From Deltaproteobacteria bacterium (GTDB taxonomy: Bacteria > Desulfobacterota > Syntrophia > Syntrophales > Smithellaceae), in the NCBI GenBank assembly GCA_011046295.1, contig DSAV01000102.1, positions 1-45,333 on the forward strand: a stretch of DNA of 45,333 bases, read 5' to 3'. Every line of letters begins with the position of its first letter. Position 1 is the stretch's first letter. The notes beneath the pieces were generated by a model. That model searched no databases and was not told where the DNA came from. It was given only the letters and a program-made list of their open reading frames with translations. The translations under genes were made by a program, and so were the position numbers. Shown one piece after another: positions 32,006-41,738 of the stretch.

Positions 32006-33586
32006 TTAGATAATAATTCGCGGCGTGTAATATTGATCGGCAATATTACCCTCCCGCTCATCTTTCAGCGCCTGCGGCAGGTATTCCATGATATCACGCG
32101 CCGTTATTCCGTCCATTCCTTTTTTAGCCGCGGCTAAATCGCCCGCCAGGCCGTGAAGAAAGACACCTTTACGTGTCGCCTCTGGCGGCTTTAATCCCAG
32201 GCCGTACATCGCCGCGATACAGCCGGTGAGCACATCACCTGCGCCGGCTGTCGCCATGCCCGCGTTGCCGGTTAAATTAACAAAAACATGGCCATCCGGA
32301 TAGCCAATCAAAGAATGCGCGCCCTTCAAAACGATAATGCTGTTTAGATTTCTTGCCGCCTCCCGCAAAACGGCGATTTTGTTTTTATCAATTTCGGCTT
32401 TTGATTTGCCGGTAAGCCGTGCCATTTCTCCCGGATGCGGCGTTAGGATGGTCGCGGCTTTTCTGTTTTGCAAAATGCCGGTATTTTCCGCAATCGCGGT
32501 AAGCCCGTCGCCGTCGATGAGCATTGGTTTTTTGATTTCCGCACTCAATTCTTTAACTAGTTGTTTTGTTTCCTCATCAAGCGAAAGCCCCGGGCCAATC
32601 ACCACCATGTCCACTTTTGCCGCTGCTTCCAGCAGTTTCTTTTTGTTTTTGAGCGCAATGCTCTTTGCGGCGGTTTCTTCCTGCGGCAGGTAAACAATTT
32701 CTCTGCCTTTAACCGCGAGTTTGCCGATCATGGATTTTGGCGCGGCAAGCCTCGCGTAGCCGCCGCCGGATTTCATAAAAGACAAGGCCGCAAAATAAGG
32801 CGCGCCGTAATAACTTGCCGCCCCCGCGATAAACAAAACATCGCCTACTGAGCCCTTGTGCGCCTGAGCAGAACGGTGGGGCAGAGGAACATAATCATTG
32901 GTGGCAATTTTAAGATCTTTATTTTCCGTAAGTGAAAGCGGAAAGGAAATATGCGCGACAAAAAGATTACCGCATTGTTCAAAACCGGGATAAAGCATAT
33001 TGCCGATTTTAGGCAGACCAAAAGTTACGGTGTAATCAGCTTTTATTGCCGCGCCCAGAATCTCACCGGTATCACCATTGACACCGGAAGGAATATCTAA
33101 GGACAGAACTTTCTTTTTGTTTTTCCTGTTGCTATTATTGACGAGCGCGATTACTTCCGCGGCCAACCCTGCCACTGGACGGTCCAGCCCCGTACCGAAA
33201 ATCGCGTCAATAATCAAATCACAGTGCGCTACATCTTTTTTAGCCTGAGCCGCGCTTTGAAGCCGCGATACTTCTACCGGCAGTTTTTCGATGATCGCCA
33301 TGTTAGTTCGGGCTACCCCTTTAAATTTTGCTTTGTCTCCCAGCAAAAATACTTTTACCCGGCCGCCGCCGGAGTGAAGCAGGCGCGCCACGGCAAGTCC
33401 GTCGCCGCCGTTATTGCCCGTACCGCAGAAGATAACAAATTTTTTGCCGCCAATGCCGGTTTCACTTTGTATTAAAGACACCGACGCCAGCGCGGCATTT
33501 TCCATGAGTATTTCTTCAGCAATACCCAAAGTTTCTATGCAGTGACGATCCATGAAACGCATTTCTTCGACGCTGGCTAACTTCAT
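32006..33586 (-). CDS. nnr: Bifunctional NAD(P)H-hydrate epimerase/dehydratase
   Basis: A 526-residue repair enzyme that restores damaged (hydrated) NADH and NADPH. The N-terminal YjeF_N epimerase (about 1-215) has FCGTGNNGGDGLAVARLL and DAIFGTGLDRPV. The C-terminal ribokinase-like dehydratase (about 235-510) has VIGPGLSLDEET, TPHPGEMARLTG, VLKGAHSLI and GMATAGAGDVLTG. Both halves look complete. The start at ATG 33586 is chosen for AAGGGAG seven bases upstream; an upstream reading from 33610 adds eight residues across the ribosome site. Confidence 0.95.
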   Translation of the reverse strand: MKLASVEEMRFMDRHCIETLGIAEEILMENAALASVSLIQSETGIGGKKFVIFCGTGNNGGDGLAVARLLHSGGGRVKVFLLGDKAKFKGVARTNMAIIEKLPVEVSRLQSAAQAKKDVAHCDLIIDAIFGTGLDRPVAGLAAEVIALVNNSNRKNKKKVLSLDIPSGVNGDTGEILGAAIKADYTVTFGLPKIGNMLYPGFEQCGNLFVAHISFPLSLTENKDLKIATNDYVPLPHRSAQAHKGSVGDVLFIAGAASYYGAPYFAALSFMKSGGGYARLAAPKSMIGKLAVKGREIVYLPQEETAAKSIALKNKKKLLEAAAKVDMVVIGPGLSLDEETKQLVKELSAEIKKPMLIDGDGLTAIAENTGILQNRKAATILTPHPGEMARLTGKSKAEIDKNKIAVLREAARNLNSIIVLKGAHSLIGYPDGHVFVNLTGNAGMATAGAGDVLTGCIAAMYGLGLKPPEATRKGVFLHGLAGDLAAAKKGMDGITARDIMEYLPQALKDEREGNIADQYYTPRIII

Positions 33587-33692
33587 GTCTATCTCCCTTA
33601 AAGTAAACAATTTTGCGCGATAATCTGATTTATAGTAATATTACCTTTAGTTAACGCATTTGCCAACAATATTTTTCAGGAAGGATTAATTA

Positions 33693-34538
33693 ATGCAGAC
33701 ACTGAGCGATGCCATCAAAAAACGCGTATCCTGCCGGACATATTCGGACAAGCCGATAGAAGAAAAAATCCTCCAGCAGCTTGAGTCAATAATCAGCGCT
33801 GTGCACGAAGGGCCTTTCGGCAACAAAACGAAATTCAAACTGATTAGCATGGAAACTATCAGCCCCGACCAATGGAAGAAAATGGGCACGTACGGCACAA
33901 TCAGGGGAGCGAGTAATTTTCTGGCGGGAATAGTAAGCCCCGGCCCGCGGGCGATGGAAGATTACGGCTATTGCATGGAGACAGTAATTCTTAAGGCGAC
34001 AGCGCTGGGACTGGTAACCTGCTGGCTGGGCGGCACATTTCAGGCGAGCTCTTTTGCCCGGGCGGCAGGATTACAAAAAGGCGAATTGATGCCCGCGGTA
34101 ACGCCTGTAGGATATCCGGCCTCGCAAAAATCGCTGACGGAAAAAATAATGCGGCGCTTTGCCGGCTCCGATCATAGAAAACCCTGGCGTAATATTTTCT
34201 TTATTGATGATTTTTCTCATCCCCTGCCCGAAAATTCCGCTGGCAGATACCGTGAAGCGCTGGAGAATCTGCGCATCGCGCCTTCTGCTTCCAACAAACA
34301 GCCCTGGCGGATTTTATATGACGCGAAAGAGAATAATTTTCATTTTTTTGTCGAGCGTTCGCGCCAATACAAGATGCTGGGGATAGCTCATCTACAGGAT
34401 ATTGATCTGGGAATAGCGATGAGCCACTTTGAAATTACTGCTCGCGAACTGACGCTCCCGGGCAGATGGAAAATTATACCCGACGCCCCAAAAGAAAAAA
34501 ATCTGGAATACATTGTCAGCTGGCAATCCAAATATTAA
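33693..34538 (+). CDS. Nitroreductase-like flavoprotein (TM-nitroreductase type)
   Basis: A 281-residue protein with two half-domains of the nitroreductase fold: AIKKRVSCRTYSDKPIEE at the start (the R-x-S-x-R-x-Y/F FMN-phosphate motif is present in modified form) and ENLRIAPSASNKQPWRI in the second half, matching the typical N-x-QPW FMN-binding piece. The order suggests a putative TM-nitroreductase (PF14512) monomer made of a tandem pair. The substrate is unknown. AGGAAGG precedes the ATG. It is convergent with the alcohol dehydrogenase gene. Confidence 0.85.
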   Translation: MQTLSDAIKKRVSCRTYSDKPIEEKILQQLESIISAVHEGPFGNKTKFKLISMETISPDQWKKMGTYGTIRGASNFLAGIVSPGPRAMEDYGYCMETVILKATALGLVTCWLGGTFQASSFARAAGLQKGELMPAVTPVGYPASQKSLTEKIMRRFAGSDHRKPWRNIFFIDDFSHPLPENSAGRYREALENLRIAPSASNKQPWRILYDAKENNFHFFVERSRQYKMLGIAHLQDIDLGIAMSHFEITARELTLPGRWKIIPDAPKEKNLEYIVSWQSKY

Positions 34539-34546
34539 ATTTTAAT

Positions 34547-35575
34547 TTAATCAATTCTGAGAACTTTGGCGCCCTTGATTTTGCCATCTTTGAGTTCCGT
34601 CAGCGCGCGGTTGGCATCCTCCAGTGGATATTCTTCCACTTCCGGAATTATCGGAATTTTAGCGGCAAACTTTAAAAATTCATCAATGTCGCGGCGTGCC
34701 ACGTTGGCGATGCTTTTAATTTCTTTTTCTTCCCAAAGATGTTTGGCGTAATCAAGCTTCAGAAGATAATCTTTGTCCGCCTCCTCTTTGCGGATGGCGT
34801 TGATAACCAGCCTTCCCACCGGCACCAGATTTTTGAGCGCTTCAACCACCGGCTTCCAGGCGGGCGTGGTGTCGATTATCGCCTGCAATTTCTCCGGCGG
34901 CTCATCGGCCGTATCTCCCGCCCAGGCCGCGCCCAACTCGAGGGAAAAATTTCTTTCGCGCTCGGCACGGGCAAAAACAAATATTTTGCTTTGGGGATAA
35001 AGAAATTGAGATAATTTCAAGACCAGGTGGGCCGAAGCGCCGAATCCCGTTAGCCCCAGGTTCTGACCGTCTGACAACTTGGCTAACCTGAGCGAGCGGT
35101 AACCAATCGCGCCAGCACACAAAAGAGGCGCGGCCTGAGCGTCACTAAATATTTCCGGTATGGAAAAAGCAAAATTTTGGTTGATTTTGATATACTCGGC
35201 ATAGCCGCCGTGGGTATCACGTCCGGTCGCCTGAAAATCCGCGCAGAGATTTTCGTCGCCGGTAAGGCATCGCGGACATTTCCCGCAGGCGCTGTAAATC
35301 CAGCCGATGCCGACGCGATCATTTATTTTGAATTTATTTGCCTGCGCGCCGCGCCGGGCTACCTTGCCGACAACTTGATGCCCCAAAATCATGGGAAAAC
35401 TAGGCGGCGGTGTCCTGCCTTCGATTTCATCAAGCTCTGTGTGACAAACACCACAGGCGGAAATCTTAATCAATACTTCCTCGCCACCGATTGCCGGAAG
35501 ATCCATATCAGCCAGTTTCAGCGGCCGGCGGTTTTCTCTTAAGCTGCCGGTTTTCTCTAAAATATAAGCTTTCAT
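34547..35575 (-). CDS. Zinc-dependent alcohol dehydrogenase (MDR family)
   Basis: A 342-residue medium-chain dehydrogenase. Catalytic zinc ligands are Cys in CGVCHTELD and His in MILGHQVVGKV. The structural zinc site is CGKCPRCLTGDENLC (four Cys). The nucleotide-binding part is unusual: GLTGFGASAHLVLKLSQFL, where G-x-G-x-x-G is present as GFGASA, with few acidic residues after it to show NAD or NADP preference. It is last in a minus-strand run with fbp, a metallo-hydrolase and aldolase (gap of 25 bases to the aldolase). The substrate is unknown. Confidence 0.9.
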   Translation of the reverse strand: MKAYILEKTGSLRENRRPLKLADMDLPAIGGEEVLIKISACGVCHTELDEIEGRTPPPSFPMILGHQVVGKVARRGAQANKFKINDRVGIGWIYSACGKCPRCLTGDENLCADFQATGRDTHGGYAEYIKINQNFAFSIPEIFSDAQAAPLLCAGAIGYRSLRLAKLSDGQNLGLTGFGASAHLVLKLSQFLYPQSKIFVFARAERERNFSLELGAAWAGDTADEPPEKLQAIIDTTPAWKPVVEALKNLVPVGRLVINAIRKEEADKDYLLKLDYAKHLWEEKEIKSIANVARRDIDEFLKFAAKIPIIPEVEEYPLEDANRALTELKDGKIKGAKVLRID

Positions 35576-35600
35576 TCGCAGCGCTTGAAAAAAGCAATCG

Positions 35601-37001
35601 TCAATCCTGTATTTTCAGCGCCGCGGGCATTTCCAGGGGAATATCCACGGGCTGAACATATTTTTTGACCGTCTCCTGCATGCCGCCAATGTTCAATTTC
35701 TCAAACAGGAAAGAAAACTGCTTTTCGAGTTGAGCGCCCAGTTTGTCGCGCGTTTTCGCGGGCAGGTGCCAAAGCTCCAGCTTGAAAGGTCCAAAGCCTT
35801 TTTTGCGTGTTTTATAAATGAACTGTTCCTCCGTGTCTTTTTCCTTCCACTCATTCTTAAAATTGGTTTTGAGGTACTGATATATTTTTTCCCTCAGGTC
35901 GGCGGGAAATGTCGCGCTATCGTAAATGATATTCTGGAAACCTGTAGCCAGATGAATTTCAGCTGTACCCACAGCCGGAAATTTGTCGAAAGCCTCGTCA
36001 GGTAAAGTTGATGCCCCGTGCTGAACGGCTCCGGCCATGCCATACTTCGATCGTGCTACCTCGGATAATTCTTTTAAAACATCAAAATCTATTTTGACTT
36101 CCGCCACAGTTCCATCCGCCATCGGAACTCCGCCATGTGTCGTTCCGGTCTGCACGCTTATTTTGCTGATTCCCTCAAGGGACGGCCCGTTTTTTTTGAG
36201 CTCCTCTTGGTAACCTTCCATAAACGCATGAAGTTCTTCCACGGTACTGTTTTTACCGCCCACTTCACCTATCTCGCCGCCCACGGAAATTGTGACACCC
36301 TCCGGTTCCAAATCCCTAATCATGGTGGTCAGCTCAGCCGCCAGCACGTAGTTTTTCTTCTGCTGTTGTTTAACAGTGTTTTTCGTTAAATCCACCAGTG
36401 TGGATGTATCGATATCGATATTATAAAATCCCGCGTCAATCGCCTCCCAAATCAGATTCTTCACCGTCTGTGTTTCTGTTGCGGCATCGGCGGCGAATTT
36501 CTTTGCGTTAATCTGAAAATGATCGCCCTGGATAAAAATCGGCCCCCGATAACCGGTTTTAATCGCCGCGGCTTTCACGGCGCAGGCATATTCAACGGGT
36601 CTTTGCATCGTATAATCAATTTCCGAGCGGGCAATTTCAAAGATAACAGGCCCCGCCTTCGCTTTCATGGCGGCGCGAAATATTGCCTGTGCCGCATCAT
36701 AGGTGAGCATCCGGATATTAACTGCCGGCACGGTAAAGCCCGTAATTTCACTACGCCCCATCGCCTCATAAAGAGGCTGTATGGAAGAAGAGTAAATCCC
36801 CAGCGTACGCGCCGTATTGCGAATGAGCCAGCACGCCGCTTCCTGTGTTGATTTATCAGCACTGAACACGGCTGTGTAAATTAAGTCGTCAATCAGCTTG
36901 CCCCTTAGCTTTGGTTCGTCGAGTATGCTGATATCGCGGCCATCCAGCTTTATAATCGGCGCGCATTTTTTCTTCAACTGCCCCATATTCTCAAAAATCA
37001 T
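35601..37001 (-). CDS. fba: Class II fructose-bisphosphate aldolase-like enzyme, long form
   Basis: A 466-residue zinc aldolase of the FbaA/GatY fold. Recognisable are the substrate and metal motifs FIQGDHFQI (His), IDIDTSTLVD, GGEIGEVGGK, QTGTTHGGVP (zinc His) and MAGAVQHGASTLPD (zinc His), then GTAEIHLATGFQN. It is about 100 residues longer than E. coli FbaA, with an N-terminal extension of about 85 residues of unknown role. AAAGGAG precedes the ATG. Its place with fbp supports gluconeogenic fructose 1,6-bisphosphate synthesis; a related sugar bisphosphate substrate is possible. Confidence 0.88.
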   Translation of the reverse strand: MIFENMGQLKKKCAPIIKLDGRDISILDEPKLRGKLIDDLIYTAVFSADKSTQEAACWLIRNTARTLGIYSSSIQPLYEAMGRSEITGFTVPAVNIRMLTYDAAQAIFRAAMKAKAGPVIFEIARSEIDYTMQRPVEYACAVKAAAIKTGYRGPIFIQGDHFQINAKKFAADAATETQTVKNLIWEAIDAGFYNIDIDTSTLVDLTKNTVKQQQKKNYVLAAELTTMIRDLEPEGVTISVGGEIGEVGGKNSTVEELHAFMEGYQEELKKNGPSLEGISKISVQTGTTHGGVPMADGTVAEVKIDFDVLKELSEVARSKYGMAGAVQHGASTLPDEAFDKFPAVGTAEIHLATGFQNIIYDSATFPADLREKIYQYLKTNFKNEWKEKDTEEQFIYKTRKKGFGPFKLELWHLPAKTRDKLGAQLEKQFSFLFEKLNIGGMQETVKKYVQPVDIPLEMPAALKIQD

Positions 37002-37032
37002 AAACGCTCCTTTATAAACATTCTAATAATAA

Positions 37033-37905
37033 CTAATTCATGATTCTTTGGACCGCCTTAATTTTGGCGTGCAAATTAATCAAATAAGCCTCCTGCGGCT
37101 GCTTGTCGCCGTCAATAGGGTCGTATTCATCCCGTTTGATGATGGAAGCTATTGTGTCATAATCATCGCCGTGATTTCTTAGCAGTTTTTCAATTGCTTC
37201 ACGAAACCTCTTCGTGTGTTCTATCGCGCGGGGCATATAGTTTCTGGCGTCATCTCCTGTATAATAATAACCGTGCGCCAGCACCAGTATTTCCACATCA
37301 TAGGCCGCAAGTTTTTTAAGCGAGTCCAGATACACATGATAATCCGTCAAAAATTCACTGAAAATATAATCGCCCAACCCCGGCACCCCTACTGATTCCG
37401 AAGGAATCAATATCTTATACTCGGGAATGTAAAAACTCAGCATATCCCGGGTGTGTCCGGGGGTTTTTATTATTTCCACATGGAGGTTTTGCGCCACCTC
37501 TACTATCTCGCCGTCTTCCAGCACCCGGTCAACTAAAAAAGGCTCAAAGTGAACTTTGCCGTCCGAATCGAATGCATTGAGCCTTTTTATCAGCTTAATT
37601 GCGGAAGGCTTCTTTATAATATCGCTCGCCTCTGCCGAAGCGGCAATTTTCAGGCCAGGCATGAATCTTTTGAGCAACCCGGCCGCGCCGCAGTGATCAA
37701 AATGCACGTGAGTTAAAAACAGGTATTCCGGTCTCCTTTCCCCCATCAGCCGGAGACTTTCGCGCCAATAATGCTCGCCAAAAATATATACGCCCGCGTC
37801 AAAAATTATTGGGTGCTTGCCATCCAGCAAATATGACGGAACGGCAGACGGCCCCAAACAATAAAAACTCTCCTTGATTTTAGCCGGTTTACTTTCATGT
37901 ATCAT
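37033..37905 (-). CDS. Metallo-beta-lactamase-fold hydrolase
   Basis: A 290-residue MBL-fold protein. Metal ligands are seen in LTHVHFDHCGA (His, His, Asp, His near residue 65), TPGHTRDML (His), and LAHGYYY (last His). In place of the usual bridging Asp the sequence has PSESVGVPG, so the second metal site may be altered (Glu instead of Asp). The C-terminal helical region is longer than in glyoxalase II. It lies between fbp and the aldolase gene in the same direction, 31 and 57 bases from its neighbours, so it probably works with central carbon metabolism, but the substrate is unknown. Confidence 0.85.
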   Translation of the reverse strand: MIHESKPAKIKESFYCLGPSAVPSYLLDGKHPIIFDAGVYIFGEHYWRESLRLMGERRPEYLFLTHVHFDHCGAAGLLKRFMPGLKIAASAEASDIIKKPSAIKLIKRLNAFDSDGKVHFEPFLVDRVLEDGEIVEVAQNLHVEIIKTPGHTRDMLSFYIPEYKILIPSESVGVPGLGDYIFSEFLTDYHVYLDSLKKLAAYDVEILVLAHGYYYTGDDARNYMPRAIEHTKRFREAIEKLLRNHGDDYDTIASIIKRDEYDPIDGDKQPQEAYLINLHAKIKAVQRIMN

Positions 37906-37962
37906 CGCTAACAGTCCTGCTTCTACAATTTGCCGCCGCTCTTATCTCGCGCCGTGGAAAAA

Positions 37963-38898
37963 TCAGACCAGAAATTGTTTCGCCAATTCTACTTCCGCGC
38001 GACTGCCGATGTAAACAGGAGAACAATGATTAATATTTTCCACCTTTAGGGAAAGAATATCATCCTTGCCGTCCGTGGCCATGCCGCCGGCCTGTTCCAT
38101 AATAAAAGCCATGGGCTGCAATTCGAACAAAAGCCTTAATTTCCCGCGCGGAGATTTGAGCAGGGCCGGATAGGTAAACAAGCCTCCTCGCTTTATCAGC
38201 ACCTGATTAATATCAGGCACAAACCCTCCGCTGTAACGCAACTTGTATCCTTCTTTTTCCAGATGCTCGACAAATTTCTGATGCCCAGGCAACCAATCGC
38301 GGCGCAATCCGCCGGGAGAAAAGATGGACCCTTTTTCCTTCATCACAATATTTTCCTGCGCCAGCACATATTCGCCTTCGCGGTTTAGCACGAATTCATG
38401 CGCCCCCTTGCCCGCGGAATAAATCATCGTGATAAGCGGCCCGTAAGTAATATAAAGCGCCGCCGCCATCGTATTGCGTCCCTTGTCCAGTATGGCTTCT
38501 TTGTGAATTCCGATAATCGTTCCGATAGCCAGGTTTGTTTCCACCAGAGATGAGCCATCCAACGGATCGGCGGCAACAATATACTTTCCCCTGCCGGAAC
38601 CTGTTTTGACTATTTCCCTGAGCTCTTCCGAGGCGTATTCTCGCACGAACCCGGAATACTGAAGCTGATTTTTCATGATTTCATCGGCAGCCCTATCCAG
38701 GGAAAGCTGATCTTCTCCGTAGATGTTTTTGAAACCGGCCAGCTTGCGGTTGGCTTCATGTATTTTGGCGGAGATGTATTTTCCCACCACCGCAATCTGC
38801 CAGATAAGTCTTCGTAATTCCTCTTCCACACCGGCCATCCACATGTGACGCCGCAAATCAACGATGTTTTTCGTGTAATCGTTAATCCCTTCTCCCAT
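37963..38898 (-). CDS. fbp: Fructose-1,6-bisphosphatase, class I
   Basis: A 311-residue enzyme that removes the 1-phosphate of fructose 1,6-bisphosphate, the key step of gluconeogenesis. The metal motif ADPLDGSSLVETN (D-x-x-D-G-S-S) lies near residue 112, preceded by the catalytic acidic pair in YASEELRE. Later motifs (YSGGFVPDI, and LLFELQPMAFIMEQAGG) match class I enzymes. GGAGG precedes the ATG. It heads a four-gene minus-strand run to the alcohol dehydrogenase. Confidence 0.95.
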   Translation of the reverse strand: MGEGINDYTKNIVDLRRHMWMAGVEEELRRLIWQIAVVGKYISAKIHEANRKLAGFKNIYGEDQLSLDRAADEIMKNQLQYSGFVREYASEELREIVKTGSGRGKYIVAADPLDGSSLVETNLAIGTIIGIHKEAILDKGRNTMAAALYITYGPLITMIYSAGKGAHEFVLNREGEYVLAQENIVMKEKGSIFSPGGLRRDWLPGHQKFVEHLEKEGYKLRYSGGFVPDINQVLIKRGGLFTYPALLKSPRGKLRLLFELQPMAFIMEQAGGMATDGKDDILSLKVENINHCSPVYIGSRAEVELAKQFLV

Positions 38899-39272
38899 AT
38901 TTTCCTCCGCAACCGATTAATTATGAAAACTATCGACCGAAACCTGATATTTTTTTGTTCACTTTTTTACCGCATTGTTGAATAACATTCTTTGCGATTA
39001 CATGCAAATATTAAGGCAACGTTCATATCTTCCCTTTTTTGCTATATTTTATAAGTATTTAATTTTATATCAGATAACGGCACAAGACATTGTGAGATGT
39101 ACTTAAATGGCCAAAGCTCAAGCTCATCTGCACCTCGCGGCGCCATTTTTACAAAAGCGCGACGGCGGCTTTTAGCGTTGACTTCGGCAGTTCATTGAGT
39201 TAATAAAGTTCACCTTTTTCGCTTTTTGCGCGGGTTTTTATTATTTCTTTAAAATTTAACCAGGAGGTTGTG
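38899..39272. other. Intergenic region between fbp and leuB with a candidate promoter
   Basis: The 374-base gap between divergent genes holds a possible plus-strand promoter for leuB, TTGACT (39178-39183), 17 bases, TAATAA (39201-39206). The upstream half is AT-rich with no clear minus-strand promoter. A G/C stretch at 39135-39175 (GCGGCGCC, GCGCGACGGCGGC) has no clean hairpin. No coding region is evident. Confidence 0.4.
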
Positions 39273-40340
39273 GTGAGTTCTTCAAAAAAATATAAAATTG
39301 CCGTTATTCCCGGAGACGGAACAGGCCCGGAAGTTATCAGCGAGGGAATTAAAGTCCTTAAGGCCGTCGCCGCGAATGAATCCATCAAGTACGATCTGGT
39401 CAATTACGACCTGGGCGGAGAACGCTATAAAAAAACCGGCGAGGTTCTGCCGGATTCCGTTTTGGAAGAACTCAAAAAATTCGATACTATTTACCTGGGA
39501 GCAATCGGCCACCCCGACGTAAAGCCCGGCATTCTGGAAAAAGGACTGCTGCTGCGCCTGCGCTTCGAGCTTGACCAGTATATTAATTTGCGGCCGGTAA
39601 AACTTTACCCCAATGTCCCCTGCCCGCTCAAAGACAAGGGCCCCAAAGATATTGATTTTGTCGTCGTGCGCGAAAACACGGAAGGACTCTACACCGGCGC
39701 CGGCGGGGTGTTGAAAAAGGGAACTCCTGATGAGGTCGCCACGCAGGAATCAATCAATACCCGAAAGGGAGTGGAGCGTTGCCTGCGCTACGCTTTCAAA
39801 TACGCGCAGAAACGAAATAAAGAGAAAAAACTCACGCTGTGCGGCAAAACTAATGTCTTAACTTACGGCTTTGACCTGTGGGAACGCACCTTTTATGAAG
39901 TGGCCGAAGATTATCCCGATATCAAAACAGATTACGCGCACGTGGATGCCACCTGCATGTGGATGGTAAAAAATCCGGAATGGTTCGATGTTATCGTAAC
40001 CGACAATATGTTCGGCGATATCATCACCGATTTGGGCGCCATGATTCAGGGCGGCATGGGAATCGCGGCGGGCGGCAATATCAACCCGGAAGGCGTCTCC
40101 ATGTTCGAACCGATCGGCGGCTCCGCTCCAAAATATACCGGACAAAATGTGATTAATCCGCTGGCAACCATCTGCGCCGGCGGCATGATGCTGGAAACAC
40201 TAGGGGAAGACAAGGCAGGAAAAAGAGTGGAAAACGCGGTAATAAAGCTTCTGGAAAGCGGAAAACTAAAAAGTCTTGATGCCGGCAAAATGGGTATGAC
40301 AACAAGTCAAATCGGCGACTGGCTGGCTGAAAATATTTAA
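39273..40340 (+). CDS. leuB: 3-isopropylmalate dehydrogenase (LeuB-type)
   Basis: A 355-residue beta-decarboxylating dehydrogenase. The opening KIAVIPGDGTGPEV, the substrate loop LLLRLRFELDQYINLRPVKLYP, the RENTEGLYTG loop, and the metal-binding DNMFGDIITDLGA are typical. The coenzyme region GSAPKYTGQNVINPLA indicates NAD use. The LLLRLRFELDQYINLRP loop favours isopropylmalate over isocitrate, though homologues acting on related 2-hydroxy acids exist and no other leu genes are near. AGGAGG lies five bases before GTG 39273; another GTG at 39270 is too close to it. It is convergent with zraR. Confidence 0.88.
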   Translation: MSSSKKYKIAVIPGDGTGPEVISEGIKVLKAVAANESIKYDLVNYDLGGERYKKTGEVLPDSVLEELKKFDTIYLGAIGHPDVKPGILEKGLLLRLRFELDQYINLRPVKLYPNVPCPLKDKGPKDIDFVVVRENTEGLYTGAGGVLKKGTPDEVATQESINTRKGVERCLRYAFKYAQKRNKEKKLTLCGKTNVLTYGFDLWERTFYEVAEDYPDIKTDYAHVDATCMWMVKNPEWFDVIVTDNMFGDIITDLGAMIQGGMGIAAGGNINPEGVSMFEPIGGSAPKYTGQNVINPLATICAGGMMLETLGEDKAGKRVENAVIKLLESGKLKSLDAGKMGMTTSQIGDWLAENI

Positions 40341-40346
40341 CCTCTA

Positions 40347-41711
40347 TCAATCGCCTGCCTGATATTTCTGCAGTTTGCTGCGCAGTGTTTTGCGGGTAAT
40401 TCCCAGACGGCGCGCGGCTTCGCTTTTGTTGCCGCCGCAGGTATTGAGCGCGTCCAGAATGCTTTTTTTCTCCATATCTTCCAGCGACATATTTTGCTCC
40501 TCTTTACTTTCTTCAGGAGCATCGGAAGAAATGTTGTCTTCCATAATCAGCGATATCTCTTCAGCATCAACAAAATCCGACCGCGATAAAACCACTGCCC
40601 TTTCCACAGCGTTCATTAACTCCCGGATATTCCCCGGCCAAGCATAGGCGAGAATCTTTTCCATAGCCCGCGGCGTGAATCCACGGATTTCTTTTTTATT
40701 GCGCGCGGCAAACGATTCCAGAAAATGCTGCGCCAGTAGCGGGATATCTTCTTTTCTTTGACGCAGCGGGGGCACATGCAGGAAAACAACATTGAGCCGG
40801 TAAAACAAATCTTCCCGGAAGTTTCCTTTTTGAATTTCTTCTTTTAAATCTTTATTGGAAGCGGCAATTAAGCGCACATCAATTTTAATCACTTCCGCCC
40901 CGCCCACGCGGGTTACTTCCCTTTCCTGCAAAACGCGCAAGAGCTTCACCTGCATCGCCTTGGACATTTCGCTTACTTCATCGAGAAATAAACTGCCGCC
41001 CTGCGCCTGAATAAATTTGCCTTCACGCCTTCGCTCCGCTCCGGTGAACGCGCCTTTTTCATGGCCGAAAAGTTCGGATTCCAGCAGTGTTTCCGTCAGC
41101 GCCGCGCAGTTAATTTTTACAAACGGCGCTTCTTTGCGCTCGCTATTGAAATGAATGGCGTTGGCAATCATTTCCTTGCCCGTGCCCGATTCTCCGGAGA
41201 TCAAAACCGTGGCTTCCGTGGGGGACACCTGCGCAACAGTTTCCAGAAGCTTGGCCATCTCTTTGCTTTGGCCGATGAGGTTTTGCCGGTCGAACTGCTC
41301 TCCCAACCGGTTTTTTAAATATTCGTTTTCTTTTTTAAGGCGGTTGTGTTCGGTGGCGCGATCAATTGTGATTTTCAGCTCATCAAAATCCAGCGGCTTG
41401 GTCAGATAATCATAAGCGCCTTTTTTGAGAGCGCTTACCGCCGTTTCCACCGAGGCATAGGCTGTCATAATAATTACCGGAATTCCCGGATTGATTGTTT
41501 TTATTTGTTGCATCGCTTCAATTCCGGAAACATTGAGCATGCGAATATCCATCAAAATCAGGTCAAAAAATTTTTGTTTTACCTTTTCGATTGCCACGGA
41601 TCCGTCGTTAGCGTCAGATACTTTATAGCCCCAACCACCCATCAGCTTTTTGAGCATTGTCCGGTGGGGCAAATCATCATCCACAACCAAGATAGTCTGT
41701 TCAGCCTTCAT
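40347..41711 (-). CDS. zraR: Sigma-54-dependent response regulator ZraR
   Basis: A 454-residue NtrC-type regulator. The receiver (5-120) has phosphoacceptor Asp55 in LILMDIRMLNVSG, and K in YLTKPLDF. The AAA+ domain has Walker A GESGTGKE, the loop GAFTGA and Walker B SLFLDEVSEM. The C-terminal Fis helix-turn-helix is NKSEAARRLGITRKTLRSKL. The kinase gene is 27 bases upstream. Divergent zraP with a sigma-54 promoter makes the ZraR assignment strong. It should activate zraP and perhaps its own operon in response to zinc or envelope stress. The gene ends seven bases from leuB, with no evident terminator between. Confidence 0.92.
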   Translation of the reverse strand: MKAEQTILVVDDDLPHRTMLKKLMGGWGYKVSDANDGSVAIEKVKQKFFDLILMDIRMLNVSGIEAMQQIKTINPGIPVIIMTAYASVETAVSALKKGAYDYLTKPLDFDELKITIDRATEHNRLKKENEYLKNRLGEQFDRQNLIGQSKEMAKLLETVAQVSPTEATVLISGESGTGKEMIANAIHFNSERKEAPFVKINCAALTETLLESELFGHEKGAFTGAERRREGKFIQAQGGSLFLDEVSEMSKAMQVKLLRVLQEREVTRVGGAEVIKIDVRLIAASNKDLKEEIQKGNFREDLFYRLNVVFLHVPPLRQRKEDIPLLAQHFLESFAARNKKEIRGFTPRAMEKILAYAWPGNIRELMNAVERAVVLSRSDFVDAEEISLIMEDNISSDAPEESKEEQNMSLEDMEKKSILDALNTCGGNKSEAARRLGITRKTLRSKLQKYQAGD

Positions 41712-41738
41712 CCATGCACTCCTTAATTATACTTTTAC

